Assembly: GCF_024281035.1 (NCBI RefSeq)
Contig: NZ_JAMXLH010000049.1
Location: 81,134 to 145,133 of the forward strand
Length of the DNA: 64,000 nt
Direction of reading: 5' to 3'
Origin: Paraburkholderia sp.
GTDB lineage: Bacteria; Pseudomonadota; Gammaproteobacteria; Burkholderiales; Burkholderiaceae
Shown here piece after piece: positions 19,716 to 28,030 of the stretch. The notes below the pieces were generated by a model. That model was not told the DNA's origin. It saw only the letters and a list, made by a program, of their open reading frames with translations, and did not search any database. Positions within the stretch are counted from its first letter, which is position 1. Each line of letters starts with the position of its first letter. The translations under genes and the position numbers were made by a program.

Positions 19716-20162
19716 TTGACCCCGCATCGCGATATCAACGAGGACGAATGGGAACGCGTCATGCCGCTTTTCCCCGAATTGCGGCAGCGTACCGAATTGC
19801 GCGGCCGGCCGCTCGCCAATACGCGGTCGGTACTCAATGGTGTTTTGTGGGTCATGTATAGCGGCGCGACGTGGTCGGCCATGCCGCGCCGCTATCCCTC
19901 GTACCAGACCTGCCATCGCCGGTTCAAAGCCTGGTACGACGACGGCGTACTCAAGCGCGTGATGGCCGAACTGTTCGGTGATGAAGGCGCGGTTGTGTGC
20001 CATGCGTTTGAATCGCGCATGCGCAAGCCGATGAACCGCGCGGGCAAGGGCATGCGCAACGAGCCGCAGCCGGTGAAGAAGGGTTCGCCGTTCGGCCCGG
20101 TCACATCCACGGGGACGCCGCCGTTCCCCACTCATCGCCTGCTGTTTCGCCCGAGTTCCTGA
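19716..20162 (+). CDS. Solo DUF4096 transposase-type helix-turn-helix protein
   Basis: Predicted 148-residue protein. Residues about 5-85 (DINEDEWERVMPLFPE through the RFKAWYDDGV segment) match the DUF4096 N-terminal DNA-binding domain of IS5-like transposases. TTG 19716 is chosen because AAAGGAG (19703-19709) sits 6 nt before it; the frame runs upstream without a better start. No DDE catalytic domain follows in any frame, no terminal inverted repeats are seen, and the last 60 residues (Arg/Pro/Lys-rich) resemble nothing I know. It may be a relic or a domesticated DNA-binding protein. It is preceded by zapE and has no operon partner. Confidence 0.6.
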   Translation: MTPHRDINEDEWERVMPLFPELRQRTELRGRPLANTRSVLNGVLWVMYSGATWSAMPRRYPSYQTCHRRFKAWYDDGVLKRVMAELFGDEGAVVCHAFESRMRKPMNRAGKGMRNEPQPVKKGSPFGPVTSTGTPPFPTHRLLFRPSS

Positions 20163-20352
20163 GTAGCATCACGGCCTGTGGATCGCCGTCCGGCCCACAG
20201 GTTCACCGTGGCAGGCGAAGCCACTTCCGGATGCGCATGCAGGCGGGTGCGCGCGATGTCTCGCGGCCCCGCACTGCTTCGCATCCGTTCTCCTCATCCA
20301 CGTCGAAATGCCGCTTCAGTTGGCGACTGCTGCTGGCAACTACTGTTGACAA

Positions 20353-20838
20353 CTACTGCTGGCGAATCCACGTTTGTGAGCGGCCGAGCAGCGCGATGCC
20401 CAGATAACCGCGCACCACGAGCTTGTGACCGCCGTCTTCGACGTGCATCTTGCAGCGGTACACCTTGCCGTTTTCCGGATCGAGGATGTGACCGTTGTCC
20501 CAGCCATCGTCGGTCTTCTTCATCCCGTCAATGACCGTCATGCCGAGAATCGGCTGGTCCTTGCGTGCGTCCGTGCACGCAGTGCACTTGCGCTCCGGAT
20601 TGTCGTTCGCGCTGAGTCCCTTGATGACCTTTCCGCTGAGCTGGCCGCTGCCGTCGACGCTGATCTGGACGAGCGCCTTCGGCTGGCCGGTGTGATCGTC
20701 GACGGTCTGCCACACGCCGACCGGCGTATCGGTCTGGGCATAGGCCGCAATTGCGCCGCCGAGCAAGGCGCTCGCGAGCGCGAGCTGGGTTGCCGCGCGC
20801 GCGGCGAACGCAACGGTGCGTCCGGTGATCCGGTTCAT
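20353..20838 (-). CDS. DUF2147 family periplasmic protein
   Basis: Exported protein of 161 residues. An N-terminal signal peptide (about 35 residues, cleavage after AAYA) is followed by the DUF2147 domain. Its signatures are PVGVWQTVDDHTGQPKALVQI, a conserved CTACTDARKDQPILG cysteine segment, and DDGWDNGHILDPENGKVYRC. ATG 20838 has AGGAG 7 nt upstream; the frame stays open to 21336 but without signal or domain. Function is unknown; the family is widespread in proteobacteria and some members are stress-linked. It is monocistronic. Confidence 0.88.
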   Translation of the reverse strand: MNRITGRTVAFAARAATQLALASALLGGAIAAYAQTDTPVGVWQTVDDHTGQPKALVQISVDGSGQLSGKVIKGLSANDNPERKCTACTDARKDQPILGMTVIDGMKKTDDGWDNGHILDPENGKVYRCKMHVEDGGHKLVVRGYLGIALLGRSQTWIRQQ

Positions 20839-21709
20839 CCTTTGTCTCCTATGGTTTGTCCTGGCCGTGCGGACCGCGCATCGCGCGCCGCGCCCGGCGG
20901 TGTGGGCAGCATACGCGAAAGCGGTGTCTCCGTTTGAGAGGAGGGACTCTAGTCGCTCGTGCGATGGGTCGGGGCGACGCGTATGTCGTGTTCGATCCAT
21001 CTGGCGTGAGGGTGCAGACGTGGCTTGAATTGCGCTGTGCCGTGCGTGGGCTGGATAACTGAAGGCATCCTTATTAATTGCCGGATCGGCGCTTGTGTCG
21101 TTGAGCGCGCGGCCCGCATGGTTAAGTTGCATCCGAGCCGGGAGCGAGCCAGTGATCCAGCCACTCATCGCCTTGCGTTCGACCGAGGCGCAGGTCCGGG
21201 TTGCCGACACTCGCGTGGTGCGTTTCGATTTCAGGCGATGTGGACTCGCGCGATCCCGTTCTATCGCCATATGGGCACACCTATGCGGGCAGTACGTCAC
21301 TTCAGTGCATCCTGAACTCGCGATTTCCGTAGTCAACGCCGCTCAACGGCATCTCAGCGGGGCGTGCAGACCGGCGTGATGGCCGTGCAAGCGGCAGTAA
21401 GCCTTGCGACGGCTCAAGGCGAGTCCATACTCGCGCCCGGCAGCGTAGGGTTCCTGGTGCAAACTGGCATCGCGAAGTTGTGTGTCGGGCATGTAGGCGC
21501 GATGCGTCGCCTCCGCTGCCGTATACCAGACCCGCTACGGGCGCAAATGCCGGCGCAAAGATAAGTCACGATTTCCCGGTATCAGGCGAAAAGTGTTGCG
21601 GGAAAAGTAGTGAAAGCAGCAATTTTGCGATGAGAAGCCCGAAACCGGGGAAAGTGAGTAATAATTAGGCCGTTTTGCCAAAACTAGAACTGTTCAAAGC
21701 AGGAACTAC
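20839..21709. other. 871-bp stretch without a supported gene
   Basis: Several short open frames exist on both strands, but none has a ribosome site, codon pattern or recognisable domain. The last 110 bases before 21710 are AT-rich (AATTTTGCG, GTAATAATTAGG) and probably carry the promoter of the DUF2968 gene, although no -35/-10 pair with proper spacing stands out. Confidence 0.5.
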
Positions 21710-22489
21710 ATGAACTACGACCGGAGAGTTCGAAACGCGGCACTGGCAGTCATGGTGCTAATCGGGGGTACGCAAGCGGGCTGCGCGCAGTCTGCATTGC
21801 AATCCGCTGGGCCGACCACCCAGCAAACAACGCAGGGTATTGAAGCGTCTAACGCTGAATCTGCCGCGTCGGCGGCCCAGCCTGCCGCGGTTATCGCGGC
21901 GTCGGCGCCTCAGGCGACTGTGGCGGCATCGGTAGCGCCGGGCCAGACGGATGTGCTGACGCCAGATGAGGCGCAGCAGAACGCGGCCGGTAACGTGGCC
22001 GAGCTTCAGAAGATGATCGGCGCGTCGCAGCTTAATGAGCTTCGCACGACCTATAACGGTGCGTACGGCGCGAGCCTGCTGTTTTACGGCAAGGAAATGA
22101 CGTACTACGTCGCACTGTTCCAGAACAAGACGTTCTGGCGCGTCATCAAGACGAGCGACGAAACGCGCGCCGAAGCGATCTACCGCGATTTCGCGGCAAA
22201 GACCCAGCAGCTTTCGGAAGTCGAGATTCGCCGCATCCGCCTCGAAGCGCAGAAGGCATTCACCGATCGCATGATTGCGCTGACCCAGGAGCACGCAAGC
22301 AGGCTGCAAGCCGACCTCACGGTCGCGCGTCAGCAGCAGGCGCTCGTGGCCGACCAGCAGAAACAGTCGCGCGAGCAGGCGACTGCGCTGCAGGCTCAGA
22401 AGACGGCGGCGCAAGATCAGCTGCGCTCGGTGCAGCGCCAGGTGCGCGAACTGCAGCGTCAGGTCGAAGGCGGCTTGCCGACGCAATAA
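21710..22489 (+). CDS. DUF2968 putative lipoprotein with coiled coil
   Basis: Protein of 259 residues. The N-terminal signal ends in a lipobox-like TQAGC (Cys at about residue 25). A low-complexity Ala/Ser/Gln region follows (30-85). The DUF2968 core begins near LTPDEAQQNAAGNVAEL and contains LRTTYNGAYGASLLFYGKEMTYYVALFQNKTFWRV. A long Gln/Arg-rich coiled coil (about 150-250) ends the protein. This family is largely Burkholderiales-specific and of unknown function. Localisation is probably outer- or inner-membrane periplasmic face. It is monocistronic, in a region of envelope-type orphan genes. Confidence 0.85.
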   Translation: MNYDRRVRNAALAVMVLIGGTQAGCAQSALQSAGPTTQQTTQGIEASNAESAASAAQPAAVIAASAPQATVAASVAPGQTDVLTPDEAQQNAAGNVAELQKMIGASQLNELRTTYNGAYGASLLFYGKEMTYYVALFQNKTFWRVIKTSDETRAEAIYRDFAAKTQQLSEVEIRRIRLEAQKAFTDRMIALTQEHASRLQADLTVARQQQALVADQQKQSREQATALQAQKTAAQDQLRSVQRQVRELQRQVEGGLPTQ

Positions 22490-22884
22490 GTGTCGTGCCG
22501 CTGCGGTTTGCGGCGGCATGAATCTTTCGCGATCAAAGGGCGGACGGGCGTCCCGGACGTACCGCCGCCTTTGCGTTCGCTCGCCTGCGCGGCGATGCTT
22601 CGGCACGCCGGTTCGCCGTGAGACATTTCTTTCATGGGGCCGCCACGTTCGGCGGCTTCGTGTCCCTTCGCGCGCTGTGATTTAGCCGCCGCGCGCGTCT
22701 GGCTTTTCTCGCTCGCGCCCATCAGCCGCCAACATCGTTCGTTGTTGGATGCGCGACTGGCGCCGCGACCCACCCTCACAGACTGCCGACATAGCCTCTT
22801 GAGCGGTGCAGCGGCCCGGCTGCGCGCGCCGCGATCATCTGCGTGCGATTTTTGCCGTGCGCGCTGCCGCGCGCATCGCACAAC
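22490..22884. other. 395-bp spacer, no gene seen
   Basis: It holds an imperfect GC hairpin (about 22539-22568, followed by TTTGCG) that may terminate the DUF2968 transcript. The remainder is very GC-rich and shows no credible coding frame. Confidence 0.4.
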
Positions 22885-23067
22885 TCAATGTCTGGCGCCG
22901 TGGGCGGTGGTGCCCGCGCGCCTTCCTCGCTTCACCGCGTGGTGATGCTCGGGCTTGCTTGGGGTCGGCTTGACCGCGATCGGATCGCTCGCCGGAAAGG
23001 TTTCTTCCAGCGCTTCGTCGAGCGGATCTGCAGGTGACCGCATGGGGGTTTTCTTCGACGCACTCAT
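22885..23067 (-). CDS. Conserved 60-residue protein with PADPLDEALEETFPASDP motif
   Basis: Small soluble protein. MSASKKTPMRSPADPLDEALEETFPASDPIAV is followed by a basic, His-rich tail. The acidic core matches a short motif that recurs in small hypothetical proteins across proteobacteria, to my recollection with no assigned function. ATG 23067 has GGAGAA upstream; the longer open frame to 23103 lacks a ribosome site. Small size, good start signals and a conserved core support a real gene. The role is unknown. Confidence 0.68.
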   Translation of the reverse strand: MSASKKTPMRSPADPLDEALEETFPASDPIAVKPTPSKPEHHHAVKRGRRAGTTAHGARH

Positions 23068-23294
23068 GATGTTCTCCGTGGCAGGACGTGCGTGTCCCAG
23101 CATATCCCAACGGATAAAACCCTGAATGCAGGCGGGTTTCGGGCGGCACCTGCGGTGCTGCCCGAAAGCAATGGAAGTGGCAAAAGAGGCGCTATGTGCG
23201 GCAGACGCGCCGCTGCGTACCGGCGCGGCGACCGCATCGGGTCGCCGGTTTCCGGTTGAAAACGCGTGCGCGGCGATGCGCGCGGTGATACCGC

Positions 23295-23747
23295 TCAGAC
23301 GTTGCCGGAGTCGCCGCCGCCATTATTGCCGGTGCCGTAGAGCCGGCGTCGGCGCGTGACGACCACCGGGCCGTCCTGCGGCGGACGATCGCCTGACGGG
23401 GCGGGAGCGTTCCACGATTCCTGCGATTCGCGCGGCTCTCTCGGTTCGCGGGGCTCGCGCGGTCCATGGCTGCCATGGACGCCGCGGCTCGTGTGCTCGC
23501 CGGCATGCGCCGGTCGCGCCGGACGCGGGCCCGGCCGCGTGCCGGTGTCGAGCTGGATCGTGGAGATGGCGCGCTTGTAGATGCCTTGCAGGCCGACAGG
23601 CGTGCGCAGCATCACGAGGTACTGATCGAACGACTCGATGCATCCGGTCAGGCGAATGCCGTTGACCAGATAGATTTCGACGCGCTTACGTTCCTTGCGC
23701 GCGGCGTTCATGAAGTCGTTTTGAGGATGCGATTCTGCGGAAGGCAT
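23295..23747 (-). CDS. hfq2: Second Hfq-type RNA chaperone with long C-terminal tail
   Basis: Protein of 150 residues. Residues 8-66 form an Hfq Sm fold: [21 protein letters not shown] is Sm1-like with the conserved IYLVNG, then [13 protein letters not shown], and YKRAIST as Sm2. The usual YKHAIST histidine is replaced by Arg59. A disordered Gly/Arg/Pro tail (about 70-150) contains [12 protein letters not shown] repeats. Burkholderia species carry a canonical Hfq elsewhere plus an Hfq2 with an extended tail, and this fits the latter. The expected role is sRNA-mRNA pairing with altered proximal-face specificity. No clear ribosome site precedes ATG 23747. Confidence 0.85.
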   Translation of the reverse strand: MPSAESHPQNDFMNAARKERKRVEIYLVNGIRLTGCIESFDQYLVMLRTPVGLQGIYKRAISTIQLDTGTRPGPRPARPAHAGEHTSRGVHGSHGPREPREPREPRESQESWNAPAPSGDRPPQDGPVVVTRRRRLYGTGNNGGGDSGNV

Positions 23748-24401
23748 GGACGAAATATGACCTGGCGGCTCGATGCCGCATTCAGTTGAAAACGTTTGCT
23801 CGCCGGGATTCTACCTTGTGGCGGCGGGATTCGCGTGCGTGAGCACGCGCTACTGCAGCACTATACCGGCTCGGCGCCGGATCGGCAGAGTGGCGGGTCG
23901 TGCTCATCGTTGCTTCCCTCGGCGGCGGCAAGGTTGCGGGCGGGGTCAGCTTCGTGCCCGAGGCGTCTTCGGCGTCCGCTACATTGCATCCGCGCCTGAA
24001 ATCTGCGAAGACACCCGTGATGACACCAGCGACGGCATTCACGCCCGATCTGTGACAGTGCGCCGCATTTGCGGCGTACGCTCACAGCGTAGTGCAAAGC
24101 GGCGGCCCGTGCGCAACTGATTCTCGTCGATTGCCGACACTTTGCTTTCGCTTTACAGCGGCAGTCATTCTCGCGTCTCGCGCCCCATTCGTTATGTGCG
24201 GCGCCTCACATGCAGCATGCACGCGACTGCACACGATATACAGTCAAAAAACAGCCGGAAACAACGTACACAACGGGAATAAAGGGAATAACGGGGACTT
24301 TCGGCGCGTTTATCCGTGTGTCGGCACTTGCGTCGCGCATCGTGCGCTTCGCAAGGTATCCGGGGCAACACGGCAAGGCGCGTCCTGCGAAGGAGGTGAC
24401 G
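23748..24401. other. 654-bp spacer ahead of the ECF sigma operon
   Basis: No gene is supported. The last 200 bases are AT-richer and hold a direct repeat GGGAATAA (24275-24282 and 24284-24291), a TATACA at 24237-24242 and GGAAACAAC near 24257. One of these may be the sigma-factor-dependent promoter of the downstream operon, but no standard -35/-10 pair can be fixed. Confidence 0.4.
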
Positions 24402-24542
24402 ATGAAGCGGTTTCGCAAGCTACTGGTGTTCCTGATGCTGGTCGCTGTTTCCGGGACAGGGCTGGCCGCGTGCAGCGACATGAATACGAGCGGTAGCTCG
24501 TCGTCGGGAAGTGCGGGCAGCAGCTCGGGCAGCGGTTACTGA
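24402..24542 (+). CDS. 46-residue lipoprotein, first gene of the ECF operon
   Basis: MKRFRKLLVFLMLVAVSG leads to a lipobox LAAC (Cys at about residue 24). After lipidation only a short Ser/Gly-rich peptide would remain. ATG 24402 follows an almost perfect Shine-Dalgarno, AGGAGGTGA (24391-24399), the strongest in the window, so it should be highly translated. It ends 12 bp before the sigma factor GTG, implying co-transcription. The function is unknown; it resembles small entericidin-like or spacer lipoproteins only in architecture. Confidence 0.75.
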   Translation: MKRFRKLLVFLMLVAVSGTGLAACSDMNTSGSSSSGSAGSSSGSGY

Positions 24543-24554
24543 CGGGCGGACGGG

Positions 24555-25094
24555 GTGCCGCGCCATCCGTCCAGGGAGTTCGAGGCGCAAGTGGTGGCGC
24601 AGCTCGCGCCACTGCGGCGCTATGCGCGCTCGCTGACGGGCGACGCAGCCTGGGCCGACGATCTCGTGCAGGATGCGGCCGAGCGCGCGCTCTCGCACTG
24701 GAATTCGTTTCGGCCGGACAGCAATCTGCGCGCCTGGCTGCTGACGATCCTGCGTCACATTTATATCGACCAGTTGCGCGGCCGCCGCGAGATTACGGTC
24801 GACGACGAAAGCGCGCCGTGGCGCACGCTCGAAGCGCCGCACGGCGAGGTCGACGGGCTCGATCTGCGCGACCTGCAGCGCGCGCTCTATCTGCTGCCCG
24901 CCGCACAGCGCGAGGTGCTGTTGCTCGTGTGTGTCGAGGAACTGAGCTACCAGGAAGCGTCGGCCGTGCTCGGCGTGCCGTCCGGCACCGTGATGTCGCG
25001 CCTGTCGCGCGCGCGCGAACATCTGCGGGTGCTGCTCGGCCAGGATCCCGCGCGGCGCACTGCATCGCTCAGGGTGGTGGGGACTACGCGATGA
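24555..25094 (+). CDS. ECF-type sigma-70 factor
   Basis: Sigma factor of 179 residues with region 2 (YARSLTGDAAWADDLVQDAAERAL, then FRPDSNLRAWLLTILRHIYIDQLRG) and region 4 (LPAAQREVLLLVCVEELSYQEASAVLGVPSGTVMSRLSRAREHL). It starts at GTG 24555. The next gene, a membrane anti-sigma factor, begins in an ATGA overlap with its stop, the usual sigma/anti-sigma coupling. It probably directs the operon 24402-28003 and its own promoter. The inducing signal cannot be read. Confidence 0.93.
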   Translation: MPRHPSREFEAQVVAQLAPLRRYARSLTGDAAWADDLVQDAAERALSHWNSFRPDSNLRAWLLTILRHIYIDQLRGRREITVDDESAPWRTLEAPHGEVDGLDLRDLQRALYLLPAAQREVLLLVCVEELSYQEASAVLGVPSGTVMSRLSRAREHLRVLLGQDPARRTASLRVVGTTR

Positions 25095-25999
25095 ATCACG
25101 ACGACCTCGAACGCGATCGGGAGCGCCTGCTGGCCGCAGCAGCCGATGGCGGCGCGCCCGAAACGGATCTCGCAACGCTTTCGGCGTACGTGGACGGCGA
25201 ACTGTCGTCTGACGAACGGGCCGCGCTGCATGCACGAATTACGGACGATCCGCTCGCCGCAAACCGCGTTGGCGCGTATTTCGCCCAGAAATCGGCGTTG
25301 CAGGCGCTCTGCCGCGCAAGCGCTGCGGACCCGACGCCGGCTTCCTGGCTCGTGCTGCGGCCACGCAATCCGTGGTGGTGGAGCTTCGGCATGGCCGCCG
25401 CCTGGTGCGCCGCGGGTGCGGGCATCGCGCTCGCTGCCGCCGCATTTGTTCCGCGCGGCGGGGCAAACGCGGTGGTTACCGGGTCAAGCGCCGGATCGGG
25501 TGCGGAAGCGGACAGCGCACGCGCGGGCGGCTTCGTCACGCCCGCCGATCCCGATGCCTTCGCGCGCCATGCGGACGTCGCCTACGCCGTCTATACGCCC
25601 GAGCAACGCCATCCGGTCGAAGTCGGTGCGGCCGATGAGACGCATCTGGTCGCGTGGCTGTCGAAGCGGCTCGGCAAGCCGCTCTCGGTGCCGTCGCTGA
25701 GCGAATATGGCTATGCACTCGTCGGCGGACGGCTGCTGCCGGGCACCACGGGACCGGCTGCGCAGTTCATGTACGAGAACGACGCGGGCGAGCGGCTCAC
25801 GCTGTACGTCGGCGCATCCGGCAAGGACAGCGGCGCGGTGCGCCTGCTGCGCGACGGCAATCGCCGCACGTTCTACTGGACCACCGACCGCATGGGCTAC
25901 GCGCTATCCGGCCCGCCCACGGAAGGCAAGCTGCAGGCCATCGCGTACGAACTCTGCGGCGCGCTGGGCGGCAAGCCCTCGCAGTGGGGACGGTGGTGA
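25091..25999 (+). CDS. Transmembrane anti-sigma factor
   Basis: Protein of 302 residues. A cytoplasmic N-terminal domain (about 1-80, DLATLSAYVDGELSSDERAALHARI) resembles the anti-sigma domain but lacks the HxxxCxxC zinc motif. One membrane helix (about 97-119) follows, then a ~180-residue periplasmic domain of the type seen in many Burkholderiales anti-sigma proteins. ATG 25091 overlaps the sigma stop as ATGA. It should hold the ECF factor at the membrane until an envelope signal releases it. Its stop (TGA 25997-25999) overlaps a possible GTG start of the next gene, so the whole set is translationally coupled. Confidence 0.88.
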   Translation: MNHDDLERDRERLLAAAADGGAPETDLATLSAYVDGELSSDERAALHARITDDPLAANRVGAYFAQKSALQALCRASAADPTPASWLVLRPRNPWWWSFGMAAAWCAAGAGIALAAAAFVPRGGANAVVTGSSAGSGAEADSARAGGFVTPADPDAFARHADVAYAVYTPEQRHPVEVGAADETHLVAWLSKRLGKPLSVPSLSEYGYALVGGRLLPGTTGPAAQFMYENDAGERLTLYVGASGKDSGAVRLLRDGNRRTFYWTTDRMGYALSGPPTEGKLQAIAYELCGALGGKPSQWGRW

Positions 26000-26010
26000 C
26001 GGGCGGCGCG

Positions 26011-27612
26011 ATGCGGGACGCCGCGCGCATCTTGCCGCCGGGCATGAGCGAGGCGCACTTCGAGCGCGCGCTGGCGGCGTTCGAGTCGATCGTCGGCACA
26101 CCCAATGTGTGCCGGGGCGGCGCGGCGCTCGAACCGTATCTCGATCCCTTTGTGCCGGTTGCCAATCCGCGCGCGTTCGCGCCGTCGGCGGCGCTGTTGC
26201 CCGCCGACGTCGACGAAGTCCGCGCGATCCTGCGCGTCGCGAACGAGACGCGCGTGCCTCTGTGGACCGTGTCGACGGGCCGCAACTTCGCCTATGGCGG
26301 TGCGGCGCCGCGTCTGTCCGGATCGGTCGTGCTGGACCTGCAGCGCCTGAAACGCATTCTCGCCGTCGACGAGCGGCTCGCCTACGCGCTCGTCGAACCC
26401 GGCGTGAGCTACTTCGATCTGTACGCCCATCTGCGCGACGGCGGCTACCGCCTGTGGGTCGATCCGCCCGCCGCCGGGTGGGGCAGCGTGACCGGCAACA
26501 CGCTCGAACGCGGCTTCGGCACGACACCCTACGGCGATCACGCCGCGACGCTGTGCGGCATCGAGGTCGTGCTCGCGAACGGCGACATCGTGCGCACCGG
26601 CATGGGCGCGATCGAAACCGGCACCGCATGGCAGCTTTACCGGCATGGCTACGGCCCCGGATTCGATGCGCTTTTCACGCAGTCGAACTACGGCGTCGTC
26701 ACGAAACTGGGCGTATGGCTGATGCCCGCGCCGCCGGCGTATCTGCTCGGCGAGGTGCAGGTTCCCGACGAAGCGGATCTCGCCGTGCTTGTCGATACCC
26801 TGCGCCCGCTGCAGCTCGATGGGACGATTCGCAATCATGCTGCGATCGAAGGCGTGATCCGGCGCGCGGCGGGCATCGCGCCGCGTACGCGCTGGTTCGA
26901 CGGCGACGGGCCGATGCCGGAGGCTGCCGTGAGCGCGATGCAGCGCGATCTCGGCGTGGGCCGCTGGAATCTGCACTTCGGTCTGTACGGCACGCCCGAA
27001 GTCATCGATGCGCAGCGGCGCGTGGTCGAGCGCGCGTTTGCAGCGGCGCCGCACGCGCGCATCGCCGCGACGCGCTACTTGGCGGACGACGTAGCAGGCG
27101 ACGGGCCGCAAGGCGGTGCGGACCGCAACCTCGTGGGCATTCCGACGATGACCGCGTTTCGCATGCTCGACTGGCGCGGCGGTTTGGGCGCGCATGTGGA
27201 TTTCTCTCCGCTGTGTCCCGCCGATGGGCGCGATGCGATGCGCCAGTACACGCTCGTGAAGACGCGCGCGGCCGAATACGGTTTCGATTACTACGGCGGC
27301 TTCACGGCGGCGGGGCGCTGTTTGCATCACATCTTCGCGGCGATCTTCGCGCGCGAGCGGCGCAACGATGCCGAACGTGCGGGCGATCTGCTGCGCGCGC
27401 TGATGAGCGACGCGCGCGCGGCGGGCTATGGCGTGTACCGCTCGCATCTGCTGTACATGGACTTCGCCGCTGCGCAATACGGCTTCAACGACGGCGCGTT
27501 GCTGCGTCTCGCGGAAACCCTCAAGGACGCGCTCGATCCGCACGGCGTGTTGTCGCCGGGCAAGCAAGGCGTGTGGCCGGCGGTGTGGCGGCACGAGCGC
27601 GGCTACACGTAA
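26011..27612 (+). CDS. FAD-linked oxidase of the vanillyl-alcohol oxidase / 4-cresol dehydrogenase family
   Basis: Flavoprotein of 533 residues. Its N-terminal PCMH-type FAD domain has VPLWTVSTGRNFAYGGAAPR, YALVEPGVSYFDLY, VTGNTLERGFGTTPYGDH and YGPGFDALFTQSNYG, and a C-terminal substrate-cap domain ends LDPHGVLSPGKQGVWP. It aligns throughout with the PchF subunit of 4-cresol dehydrogenase as I recall it, but the region where PchF links FAD through Tyr384 reads FRMLDWRGG here, so that tyrosine appears to be missing. A nearby GAHVDFSP histidine could serve instead. Reaction: probably oxidation of a para-alkyl phenol. No cytochrome partner is adjacent. GTG 25996, overlapping the anti-sigma stop, is an alternative start. 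Confidence 0.86.
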   Translation: MRDAARILPPGMSEAHFERALAAFESIVGTPNVCRGGAALEPYLDPFVPVANPRAFAPSAALLPADVDEVRAILRVANETRVPLWTVSTGRNFAYGGAAPRLSGSVVLDLQRLKRILAVDERLAYALVEPGVSYFDLYAHLRDGGYRLWVDPPAAGWGSVTGNTLERGFGTTPYGDHAATLCGIEVVLANGDIVRTGMGAIETGTAWQLYRHGYGPGFDALFTQSNYGVVTKLGVWLMPAPPAYLLGEVQVPDEADLAVLVDTLRPLQLDGTIRNHAAIEGVIRRAAGIAPRTRWFDGDGPMPEAAVSAMQRDLGVGRWNLHFGLYGTPEVIDAQRRVVERAFAAAPHARIAATRYLADDVAGDGPQGGADRNLVGIPTMTAFRMLDWRGGLGAHVDFSPLCPADGRDAMRQYTLVKTRAAEYGFDYYGGFTAAGRCLHHIFAAIFARERRNDAERAGDLLRALMSDARAAGYGVYRSHLLYMDFAAAQYGFNDGALLRLAETLKDALDPHGVLSPGKQGVWPAVWRHERGYT

Positions 27613-27625
27613 GCGGGAGGCTGCG

Positions 27626-28003
27626 ATGGACCGGCGGACATTTCTGTGCGAGACGGGCGGCGCGCTCTTCGCCGCCGCGTGCGATATCGCGCCCGCGCGC
27701 GGTGTGCGAGTTGCGTTCACGGGCGAAAGCGCGCGCGCGTGTGCGCTTTCGTGTATCGCGCTCTTCGATCCCGCGCTCGCGCAAGGCAGGGCGCTTGCGC
27801 AATACGCTGCGCGCACAGGCATCGAGGCGTGGCCCGCTGACGACGACATCGGCGTGCTCTGGCATGCGCGCCTCGCCTCCCGCGCCGAACGCGCCCAACA
27901 CGCCGGAGCGCACACGCGCATGATTGCCGCGCTGCGGCCCTCCGACCAGTTCGTGCTGACGCGTCTCGCAGCGCCGAGCGGCGCTGTCGTGTTGATGTGC
28001 TGA
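27626..28003 (+). CDS. Twin-arginine-signal hypothetical protein
   Basis: Protein of 125 residues starting MDRRTFLCETGGALFAAAC, a Tat-type signal (RRTFL) ending in AAAC, which could also be a Tat lipobox. The remaining ~105 residues show no CxxCH heme site or other motif I recognise. ATG 27626 follows GGGAGG and lies 13 bp after the flavoprotein stop, so it is the last gene of the ECF operon. Given that context it may be an exported partner of the flavoprotein or of the anti-sigma domain; this is inference only. Confidence 0.65.
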   Translation: MDRRTFLCETGGALFAAACDIAPARGVRVAFTGESARACALSCIALFDPALAQGRALAQYAARTGIEAWPADDDIGVLWHARLASRAERAQHAGAHTRMIAALRPSDQFVLTRLAAPSGAVVLMC

Positions 28004-28027
28004 CGTGCTGACGTGCTGATGTGCTTA
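27997..28027. repeat. 8-bp tandem repeat across the stop codon
   Basis: GTGCTGAC is repeated with period 8 (27997-28004, 28005-28012, then GTGCTGAT and a partial unit). It spans the stop codon of the Tat-signal gene. Slippage here would change the C-terminus or stop, though each unit supplies a TGA. Confidence 0.85.
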
Positions 28028-28030
28028 CGA

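Noticed and set aside
19568..20352. A complete insertion sequence around the DUF4096 gene
   Set aside because: No terminal inverted repeats, target duplication or catalytic domain could be found on either side.
25707..27923. A 738-codon plus-strand frame overlapping the anti-sigma and flavoprotein genes
   Set aside because: It is Arg-rich, in the wrong frame relative to two recognisable proteins, and has no domain.
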